From Euborellia annulipes (Eukaryota; Arthropoda; Insecta; Dermaptera; Anisolabididae), in the NCBI GenBank assembly GCA_023213315.1, contig JAKCPI010006106.1, positions 1 through 64,000 on the forward strand: DNA of 64,000 bases. Reading direction: 5' to 3'. The position numbers were made by a program, and so were the translations under genes. Below the pieces are notes generated by a model. That model was not told the origin of the DNA. It did no database searches and saw only the letters and a program-made list of their open reading frames with translations. Below, one piece after another: positions 41,801 through 53,487 of this stretch (its first letter is position 1; the number at the start of each line of letters is the position of its first letter).

Positions 41801-44800
41801 ATCATTTATTAATTGAATTTATTTAAATTAAAACGAAAAGTCTTGATGAGAATGTTTTATCGAAATAAAATTTAAGCATCTCTGTACATATTGTAAAATT
41901 TTTTTTGGCATTTAAACCCCGTCACATTGGATTCTAATTAATTTAGAAAAATTTTCATCCCTCTCAATGGGAAGTGAACCTCTGAAATGAGAGAGGAATA
42001 AAGCAAGAATAATAACTGCTTTGTCTCAATTTATAAAATTCTATATACTGTATATTCACAACGAAAACAATAATTCAATTATAAGAAAATATTCTTCTAA
42101 CAGCTACGCACAAAAATATTTTTTTCTGATAAAATTCAGCAAATAAGAGAATTTTCCAGTAGTTCAAAAGGACAAAATTCAATAAAAAAAATGATCTTAA
42201 TTCATCATATATTGAATGGACTTTTGACTAAATAAGTAAATATAATTCTTTGTGGGTGTGAATTGAAAGATCAGATTATTCTCTTACAAATAGATGCTTT
42301 CATAAATGGATTGATGATTCATTAAGCTATCTCTTATTCAATTGCATTGAAAATAATCATTAATCAACTAAAGTCAAAATATATAGAATGTAAAAGATAT
42401 TTAATTTTTTTTTTAAAGAGGAAGGAAACTTCTTACATAATTATTTTTACTCTAAGCATTTCGATACATTAAAAAAATGATCATTACATAAACAATCTAT
42501 TCAAATTCCATTGTTTATATGCCTATTTTCGCAAAAATGAGATATAATTTAAAAAATATAATCGTGTGGAGGTTGGCCTTCCAATTCACAGATTCAGATT
42601 TCAAAAAAATAGACACAATTCGACCCAACAATTATTTATTTCCAATGTCTACGTAACGGGGACTATGTCACCCATCCTCAGGACCTTAAAATTCAACAAT
42701 ATAACATAAATTTATATATTTAGATAAACTTAATGTATAAAATACAAAATAAAGAAAGAAAAGGGGGAAAAAAGTTTACTTACAAAGTTTGTAAAAAAAT
42801 ATATTTCATGCCGCCAGCACTCGAAATCCAACAATTAAAGTGTTGTTTGAAAATGATGGCTGTATTTCGGGATTCAGCTCATCATATGGCCCAAATATAT
42901 GCAAATGCCACTCTGAGTTATTGGATTTCGCTCATGAGTGCAGGCGGCAGGCAATATATTTTTTTACGACCTTTGTAAGTGTACAGTGAGGGTCAATATT
43001 AAGTCCCACCCATGCGTTTTCTACTTGTGATTATTTCATTGTTTTTAAAAAAGAAAATGAAAATCTTTCTTAGAAATTTTCTAGGTTTGAACCATGAAAG
43101 TTTCCCTTAAAAAATATATAATATTTTTTTGAAAACAATGAAATAATCACAAGTTGAAAACGCATGGGTGGGACTTAATATTGTCCCTCACTGTACTTTT
43201 TTTCCTCTTTTTCCTTTCTTTTATACATTAAATTTATCTAAATATATAAAGTTATGTTGTATTTTAAGGTCCTGAGGATGAGTGACGTTTAATCCTATAA
43301 TCCCCGAAACGTAGACATTGGAAATAAATAATTGTTGAGCCGAATTAAGTCTTTTTTTCTTCACCTTCGTGTAATTCAAAAAATGTGATTTTGGGCATCC
43401 AGTCTATGTATGTGAAGACGTTTATGTGAGTCCGTAGAAACGTTGGGGCCGCATGATTTAAAAGTAATTTAATACATATTAACAACAAAGACGCCGAGAA
43501 AGACCTTAAACAAAAAAAATAAATAAATAAATAACCATAGAATTTTAGGCAAAAATTGAGAAACATCTGGCAAAGTGTCTTCTATTTTCGTATTACTTTA
43601 AAAATATTAGAATATTGAAAATTATATTCACAGCCCGGTTTAGAATTTCAAAATCTCGCCACTTCTTACTAAAATATCCGCCGTTTTTAGATGAAGCGTA
43701 ACCTATATTACTAACTGAGCACAACGAACCCCTAAGGACGGAAGAGGGAAAGGAGGAAAGATCAACTAGGTGGTTGGGCGTAAGATTTTGGGTCCATCCT
43801 AAAGCGCGAGCCACCCTAAATACCCTCTTTGATTAATGAAATAACACACATCACTTTGAAAGAACTTGTTTGAAATAATAATGTCCTTTTAAATAAGCGC
43901 TTGTTTTTTTTCTTTATACAAGTTAAAAAATATCTCTTTTATATAGTTTAATTATTTAAATTGTTATTATCGAGTCAACTTTTTTTTTTAATTCACGATA
44001 GTTGAATTGTTTATTACATTGAATTTATTCTGATGTTAAATTCCCCAAGGTTAATAATTTTTTATGGCTTAGCTTTTTTCCTTGGCACTACAATAATTTT
44101 TCAATTGTAATGATAATTATGGAAAGTGAAGGGTTACGTGCTCTCTTATTTAAATAAAGGAATCATTTCATTTCTAAAATTTACTATTTTATTCACGTAA
44201 TTGAGAAATAACAGCCAGGTTTTGGATCATTTTACTAACCATTCATAATCTAATAAATAGAATTAGTCAATTAGTATAGTTCTAAAATCAAACATGTATA
44301 TTCGAAGAGTGTTACACTTTTAAACCAAAATTTCTATCCCATTTCCCAATCAAAGATTGGATTCATGCCAGAATCATGTTCAAGACGCGTGTTCTGAGGT
44401 AAACATACGAAGAAATTTTTTTATTTTCTTACCAATTAGGTCTTTTTATATGATTTCTTTATTTAAAAAAAAATCAGATTTTAGAAGCAAAATGCGCGGA
44501 TTCAATTGAAATTAAAAAAAAAAAAACTTTATGCAAAATTTTATTTGGACATTTTCATATTCCTCTTTCCCCAAACTTTTGGCTAAAATGCAATTGCTTA
44601 GTAATATATTTAAAAATATCTTTTTCTATCAAGGCCGAGTTGAAAAATGTCATTTACTCAATAACTTCAAAGGTGAGCGAACTCTTTCGTTATAATTTTA
44701 AATATATTTATAAGATCACAATAGCAAGTGTATTCATTCTATTCGTAGAAAATTCTCAATAAACAACTGTTTAAGGAACCAACGAGCACTATCATTTGAT

Positions 44801-47800
44801 ATAAAGAGCGTCGTTTTTTAAAAAACAATAATTACTTCAAACAAAACTCTATCTAATCGGTATATTCAAAAATAGTTTAAACAAAAAATAAAATTCGAAC
44901 TTAATCATTAATAGACAATTTTTAAGCTGGCTAAATGGAGATTAGGCCATTTAATAAAAAGAAATTAGGCTAATAGACAATTTCAAAATTTGAATTTCAT
45001 ATTTGGATATTTTATACCCAATAGAAAATCCTAAACAAATACAAGAATTAAAAAAAATTTTTTTAAATAAAACAGTTCCAAAGGGGATCCTCTTTTGAAT
45101 CGAAATTAACATGCAAATCCCCATAGGGATTTAACATTAGCTCTATGGAAGGAAGAGCCGGAAAGTGAATTGGAAAAATCTGATATAATACATGAGTAAA
45201 GTGTACTTCAAACAATTTTCACGAAAAATTTTACTGATATACTTTTAAAGAGCATGTAAAAAATAATTGATTTTTGAATTTTAATCAAAATCGTAAGAGA
45301 CGATTTTGTGAAATTCGAAAAAAACTGAAAAAGTACTTCAGTAAAGTAGCCTACTAGTACTTGTTGGCCGATTTTGTTTAAAAGCTTATTTTGACTGTCC
45401 GAGAGAGTACCTAACTTAAATATAAAATTTCAGGATAGGTGAAAAGGTGAAGAAAATCTGCAGCTAGTTGTATTTCATTATTTTATTCCCACCAAGTTGA
45501 AGTTTCGATCCCGGTTGGGATCATCCTCAGAACAGGTGGGTGTTATGTATGTGTATATTTGTAAATTTCTGATTCTGATTCGTCTTGTGACGTGACCATC
45601 GTCTCTCTTGACCATTTACTTTCAATTATATCATAACTAATATAATTTATTTATATTATTTTATCTTTGAGTTCTGTATATAATATAGGATTGAAAATTA
45701 CAAATATACACATACATAACACCCACCTGTTCTGAGGATGATCCCAACGGGGATCGAAACGTCAACGTGGTGGGAATAAAATAATGAAACACAAATAGCT
45801 GCAGATTTTCTTCACCTTTTCACCTATCCTGATTAAACTACCAGCTATAAGCCCTACGTATCTATAAAATTTCAATCTCGTAGCTAATTATATAAAATTT
45901 CAATCTCGTAGTTCATCTCAATTTCTTCATGGCTTACAATAGTTACACACAGATACACATACAGACAGACAAATTTGGGGGACCCATTTTTTTGGACTCA
46001 GGGGACCTCAAAACATGTATTTCCATCAAAATCTCGACTTCGAATTTTTTACATGATCGCAAACCCAAAAAAAAAAACAAATTCTCTTCCCTTTTCCCCC
46101 TCCCCCCCTTTGGAAACCCCCCTCTTTTCTTTCCCCACAACCTCCAATCTTTTTCACCAACTCTTCTCTTTGTTTTTTTTCTTTTTTTTTTTTTTTTCAA
46201 AAAAAAAAAAAAAAAAATACTTTCTATATATTACATATAGTGTAAGAGAAAGTAAAACTGATAATTCATTTAATTAAGAATTTTCATAGATCAATGATTC
46301 ATTTCAAGATGATGGTTAGAATGCATATGCATTGAAAAAAAAATAGTTCATTCATTAGAATATGACTTACACTCAATCAATGAGATTTTAAGTAATTAAT
46401 ATTTTGTAATAACCGATTTAAATATAAGTATTGTTTAGTAAGATATCTTATCGACTTGTAGAAAAATAAATACCTTTTTGTTTTAGGGATGAATCAGGCA
46501 TGGCGACAATCCGTAGGGATAGCATCAGTATCGGTGATGCCGAGAAGCCTGACGAAATACTGGAAACAGCCGCAGAACGGAGTCAGCGCATCGCGTCGAT
46601 TCGCATCGTCCATTTCACCATGTTCCTCATGACATTAGGTTTTAGCATCGTGCTCACGGGCGTTTATCCATATCTCGACAAGTTGGATAGTAGTGCCGGC
46701 AAGGAGTTTATGGGGTCTGTAAAAATTAAATAAATCAGTGAATGATACAAAAAAAAAGCTCAATTGTTTTAAAATTTGATGAGAAATGATAAAAAATTAT
46801 TTTGGCAATATATTTGAATGGGTGAATATAAAAGAGACCTTATTAACAATGAAAACTATACAAGGACTTCCCTATTACCAACCGAGACTCTCCTATTCTA
46901 GTCATACAATAGAGAAAGGAAGTTCTTTTTTCGCCAAAATGCATGTCATCATTTAAAGAATATGAATCTATAGCTGAATTTTTGAACAAGATTTCTTTTA
47001 CAATCACTCGTTTATTTTACTTTTTTCAAATTTTTTTACAAAGGCATGTCCATAATGGTTTATTTATTTTTATAAAAGTAAAGCCAACACTGACATTTAA
47101 AGGATTATATAGATTAAAAGAACCCACATAGCACTGTAGTTATGGCTTGGTTCTTAAATCCCAGGCCGCGCAAAATTATTTAACGTCGTTGACGAAAATA
47201 AAAAAACAAATGGGTATGAGAAAGTAAAAATCAAAAGTCCAGCGACAGGTTCACATTACCATATATTGTTGGGAAAACTAAATTTAAAAAAAAAAAAAAA
47301 ACATGAACCTCAAAAAAAAAAATTGGAAAAATTTAGAAATAAGGCGAAAAAAAAGTTAGAAAAATAGAAAAGGCATTGTCTCGGTTTTATAAGAGGCCGC
47401 CGCGTACCCAAAGTTTTCTGTGACGTCTCATACTATGTGCTTATATGTGGCTGTATTTAAATTAGTTAAACACTGTGACTAAAGTACTGTGAATATTCAT
47501 TATTTTCAGCTACTAGAGACATTATTTACTTAAATTAGCATAATTATGTCCATTTTTGGCTACTTTTGAATTTTTCAAAATGCATATTTAAATTTAAAAT
47601 CAAAATACATATTTATATTTAAAAATTTATAAGGCGAAACATTTCATCTTTAATTATTATATACTGTTGAAAAAAAAGTCCTTGTTCTGTAAAAGTTTTG
47701 GTTGTTTCGAAGTCAGTTGATATAAATATCTCCTTTTATCTTTATATATTTATATACAGTATATATATATACTACTGAAATTTGATAAAATCTAATGCGT

Positions 47801-50800
47801 CAAAACAATTATTCTAGGTTATATGTTTCAAGGGTTTATTAAAATTAAAATCAAATTAACATTTTAATGTTTTATTGAAATTTAAAATTGTTTTTTTTTA
47901 ATTAGATTTTATCAAATTTCAGCATTATATATATATATTTATAATGAAAGATAAAAATAGGCCTTTTCAGTCCATTAAAAAAACAAAATATAATAATATA
48001 TATTTTATTTCAATTTCTCCCAGACCAACGGTTTCGACCGCTAATGCTGCCAGTCTTCCTCAGTGAGGGGAATGTCTGGAATCACACTGCAATTACCATC
48101 CCATTACAATTTAGGTATTTGTTTTTTTATAAAACAAGTGGAAAAATGTTATTACCTTATTTGGGAGTGCACTCTAGACTTCCTAGACAAATTTTTGGTA
48201 ATTATAGCCATCTCGACACAGAACTCTAAGTTCTGATTTTGACTGGGTCGGGATGATACAGTACATTGGTGGCTATTATTACAAAAAAGGTGTCTAGGAA
48301 GTCTAGAGTCGACTCCCAAATAAGGTAATAACATTTTTCAACTTGTTTTATAAAAAACAAATACTTAAATTGTAATGGGAGGGCATTCTTGTAATTCAAG
48401 ACATTCCCCTCACTGAGGACGACTGACAACATTAGCGGTCGAAACCGTTGGTCTGGGAGAAATTGAAATAAAATATATATTTTTATATTTTGTTTTTTAA
48501 TGAATTGAAAAGGCGTATTTTCATCTTTTCTTAAACATGAGTGAGTCCATCTCATATATTTATAATATATTTATAATGTTTCAACTAGTGCCCACGGTGA
48601 AAAGTTTAAATCTTTTATCTTTTATGCAGATACGTGGTAGCGGCGAACCCGCTTGGTCAGATGGTGTTCTCTCCATTAATCGGTTGGTGGAGTACTCGAA
48701 TTGGATCAGTTCGATCACCGTTTATTTGGACCATTGTGCTCTTCACCATTGCTTCTGGATGGTATTCATTTCTTGAGGTGTTCGAGTTATCCCATCGTAA
48801 ATATTGGATGCTCATCACCAGATTGTTGGTTGGAGTCAGTTCAGCTAACGTGGTGGTCGCCAGAGCTTATATCAGCGATGCCACTACCATCCAAGAGAGA
48901 ACCAGGCAGATGTCCTGGCTCAGCCTCGCTCAGGTCTTTCATTTTTTTTCCATTATTTTAATAAAGATCCACAAGCGTAATAAATATTTAATTTTTGCCT
49001 TATTATTATAATATATTTTTACATCTTCAGTTATTGGAAATTATATACATATTGCAAAGCGCACATGTGATTGAACCAGGATTTGTCAATAATAAAATTC
49101 ATACAATTTAATATTTATTAATTCAAATAGCCGACAAAAGATAGGGTGCTGCATGGGAGTCTATTTGAATTAATAAATATTAAATTGTATGAATTTTCTT
49201 CACGACTCCATAAGTAGGGTTACCAAGGGAGTCGGTCCGGATTTGAAACACGTGTCCGGTTTGGCGTCCGGATCTATTTTTCCGGAATTTACTAATACGA
49301 ACCGAAAACGTAGCCAAATTGGGAAATTTTACTCCGCGCCTCAACACATGTTATCTACTGTTTGTAAATATTTCATGGAATTTAAATGGTAGTGTAAATT
49401 TGTAATTTATTAATAGGCTACTTATTTTTTAATTCAAAAAGCTATAAATAAAGCTAATTTTATTAACCAATGAAGTAAATAAAAATGTATTGTGCCCTTT
49501 TAACAACTCCGGGACAGATACAATTATATTATATTGTTAAAAAATTTTCTATCTATTAATGTGTTATATTATGTATTTCTTAAGTAGGAAAGACTGATGA
49601 TGAGAAAATAAAGTTTTATCGAAACGTCTCATTAATTGTAATAAAATCGGAGGCTTTAATTTTTGGCTGCTCCTGCTCCCTTGTAAATAAAGCTAATTTT
49701 GATATTATTTTTCACTTCACAGGATAGCTAAAAATTCAGATTTCAGTGCCTTTTCAATAATTTTTTCATACCTATCAAGTCTCCTGGAGGTCGACTTTAC
49801 TGATCTGGCCTGAATAAATGAACGCTATAATTTTGTATGAAGCAAATAAATTTTATTATTGACAAATACTGGTTCAATCACATGTGAGCTTTGCAATATG
49901 TGTATAATTTCCAATAACTGAAGATGCCCAAATAAATTCAGTCTGAAACGTCTTTTATTTGATCTTAAGCATTCCATTTTGGCTGATCTTCATTATTATT
50001 TTTTTCAGAAAGTAGAGACTTGTCAGGAACTCAGTTTCCATGGTATAATTAATAATGGTTCCGAAAACCCTGTATTTTAAATACTGCTTCTAAAAATGTT
50101 TGAAAAATGTACTGGTATTTCATTTTTTTTCTTGATCTCTAATCCAATATCGTGTTTTTTAGGTGCTTGGGTTCGTTTTCGGGCCGGCTCTACAGATGGC
50201 AGTCACCCCCCTCGGCGAGAAAGGAGTCAGCTTGGGATTTCCTGGACTCACATTGGACATGTACACAGCAGCTGGCTGGTTAAATGTTCCACTTGGCCTT
50301 ATCAATTTGGCTTTATTGCATCCCAAACTATTCGTTGAACGACGAGTTGCTGTCCGAGAGGCGATGATCGCCCAAGGTACAACATCCGAGAAGGAAACTT
50401 GGAAATCTTGGAAACCCGATTATATCGCTGCCTGGACACTCATCGTCGCCTTTTTTATCATCACTTTTAATTTCGTTCTTCTTGAAACGTAATTTCTTCT
50501 TTTTTTTCCTAATAAATTATTTAAAAGTAGATAATTTGAAATTTTTATTTTAAGATAAATATTCATAATTAGTTATTAGCAAAAGAAAAAGGATGTCATG
50601 TATGTTTAAAAAAATAATGCAAGGAATTTATTATTAGTTATTAGTATATTCAGAATAATTATGGTATTTGTTTGAAGAGGGAGGGAGGAAGAAAGGGCTA
50701 AATTATTAATGGGGTAGGCGCTTCGACAACAATATGCGGAAAGGGCCAAATATTTTTTAGATACTTCCAATATTTTTTCAATTGTATCTTAAAAAAATTA

Positions 50801-53451
50801 AAACATTATTTTTTGAGTCGTCGTTAGATTGGTCCAAGTCTTTTGATTTAAAAAGATTTGTAATATTAATAATTTCGGGTCGAAATTTAGTGGTAAAATT
50901 AGTAAGAAAAAATTTCGTTAAATTATCTTTATGAAATTTCACATTAAACTAGAAATATAAATATTTCAACGTTGGATACCGATTTATCTAAATGGCACTT
51001 TAATGTTATTTTACTTTTTTAACAAGTCAAAGAGAAATTTTTTATTGGAAATTTAGGGATCAAGCTCAAAGAGGGAAATTTTCATTCCTCCTTGTAGATG
51101 ATCCTGAATACTGAGCTATATTTATATTATTATATCTTTATATATAAATATAGTTCAGTATTCAGGATCAGCTAGAAGGAGGAATGAAAATTTCTCTCTT
51201 CGAGCTTCATCCCTAAATTTCTTTAAAAATAAATTTCTATCATAAGGTGCGCGTCTCGAAAAACCTTTAAAGCACGTTGCTCGGGGGGGCCCCCGGGGGG
51301 GGGGTCCCCCCTAGGAAAACACTAACTTGTTGCATTTATTTTAACTTTCTAATTATTTAAAGAAAAAAAATTATTATTCTTTAAAACAATAATTTATTAC
51401 AACTTAATTTTTTTTAATATTTTTTTTTTTATAAAAAAATTTTTTTAAAAAAAAGTAATTTAATTAAATAACAATACTATATTACTATCATTTAATAAGG
51501 AGTAAACTTCCGCAACTATTTTAGTCAATATCCTCCTACAACTTCATATTTACTATCTCTGAGGGGGCCAGGTTCTAAATGTCCTCTAATAAGAATTTTG
51601 GTTTTTAATCTTTTCGGCATCTTATGTCAGGGCCGGATCTAGGGGGAGGGGAGGGGGGGGGGGGGCAGTGGGTGCATGTGCCCCGGACGGCAGATATAAA
51701 TCAGGGGGAGGCAATTAAAGAAAGATTTACTAAAAAAAAAAAAAAAAAGGTAAAATGATATGAATTTTGCATAGAAAATTTTAAGGAGGGGGCGGCAAAT
51801 TAAATTTTGCCCCCCCCCCCTAAAAAACTTCTAGTCCGGCCCTGTCTTATGTCTATAGATTTTAACGATACACATTATTTAGTTACGATGTAATATTAAG
51901 GGGTCCAGGCATATTTATTTACCTGGTATACTATTTAGGATCGAAATGAGTAAAATAAATTCATCGGACTGCCTGAGATCGGAACCCGCGCCCCATGGTT
52001 TAAGACTCTCGGCTACGGTGGGTCGAAGAGGTTGGGGAAGATGGGGAAAAATAATATTAAAAAAATTTTATTATCAAGGAGCCCTTTGCGGTCAATAGGA
52101 TTAAATCCTTAATGATAAAAGACAATATTAATATAAGGTCACGAGGTCCCATTCTCGGTGGCCCTGACACTATTTAAAAAAATACTCCTATACAAATATT
52201 TTTAGGAGAATTTTAGGTTAAGCTGCTTTTTTAAAGAACTCATTTAGATCGGTTAATTTGGTTTTGCGGTGGTCCCATCAATTTATTTAAATTTTCTAAA
52301 TCTTTTATAAAAAATTCAGTTTTATAAAATTTTGAAAAAAAAAATGATTTTTTTCTAGCCTGGGAACTCTGCTGACAATGGAGCAATTTGCCTGGACCAA
52401 GGAGGAGGCAATCACTTATATGGGTGTGATTATGACAGTGGGAGCAGTAATCGCTTTCGCTGTCTTTGGAGCTATCAATTGGCTTTGCGAAAAGTGAGTA
52501 ACTAATTATATATTCGGCCAAATAAATAATAAAGATCGGCAAAAAAATAAATACTTTTGCGTATAATCCGTTTATTTGTAAATATTTCGACCCCAATGAA
52601 TGCAATTTTTATAATATAATCATTATATACTCAGCTATTTTGTCATATTGGATGGGAGAAAGTAACGATTTGAAAAACATCTGTTGATTGTACTCAGGAT
52701 GATTCCATATAACTGGGATCAAAATATTTACAAATAAACGGATAATACGCAGAAGTATTTATTTTTGGCCGACGGGCACTGTGGTAAGTAAATTACTAGT
52801 TAAAACTGATTATTTGGCCTGTTTAATAAGGAAATATGGGACGAAATTTTAAATTTATGGAGAAAAAATATTTTTTGTATTGAAGTACCTTTCGAAAATG
52901 AAAATTTCTCCTTTATTTGTAAATAGACCATCTTGAAACTCGAAGAAAAAGTCAATCAGATAGGATTATTATTTGTAGAGAAATATAAATGTCGCCAATG
53001 AAGTTTGAAAGCCTCCTAAAAATAAATATAAATTGATTAATAAAAATAAATTGATTAAATTGTTGTTTGGAATTTAATTAAATGATAATACACCGCCTGC
53101 TGAGAATCATAGTGGCGAAAGCCCGAAAATTTTTGAGTTAAGCTTACGAAACGTTTTTAAAACGTTTTCTCTTTTGAGTGTCAAAGTGGCGAAAATATTT
53201 TTCCATTCTTTGCTATTGCTTCTGGCCTATTCAATTGTTGCCCTGCTATTTAAATGTATATGTTTATAAAACTTTCAAACGCCTTTTCTCGATTTCGGAC
53301 TTTTGCCACTCAGCATTCTCAGCAGACGATACAAAGATACATAAACAGCAACAGATCAATTTGGATTTTAAAACCCTAGACAAAGGGTCGCTTTGTACTT
53401 CAGTGAAGATAGCCAGATGAGTAACTATTTTCAAGAGATGATGAAGAGGTG

Positions 53452-53487
<36 letters not shown>

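Larger units (their letters stand above)
45180..46262 (+). repeat. Dispersed AATCTGGTGTGAC repeat, split by a hammerhead repeat
   Basis: The left piece 45180-45432 (AATTGATTTTTGAATTTTAA, AGTAGCCTACTAGTACTTGT) and right piece 45863-46262 (CATCAAAATCTCGACTTCG, GTGTAAGAGAAAGTAAAAC) are one copy interrupted at 45433-45862. TATAAAATTTCA occurs on both sides. The right piece holds a low-complexity C, T and A tract at 46060-46217, where three overlapping frames are artefacts. Confidence 0.8.

Noticed and set aside
45929..46277. Overlapping frames of 85-103 codons with poly-K and poly-F runs
   Set aside because: They run over a dispersed repeat and a C/T/A homopolymer tract; no splice context or protein-like composition.
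46715..46733. MFSD8 ending at the TAA at 46731
   Set aside because: Reading through 46714 gives SVKIK and a stop, whereas splicing at GTCTGT restores the conserved FMGYVVAANPLGQ sequence.
48044..48555. Frames on both strands with similar proteins (LLPYLGVHSRLPR and LLPYLGVDSRLPR)
   Set aside because: They are the two arms of an inverted repeat in MFSD8 intron 2 read in opposite directions, not a gene pair.
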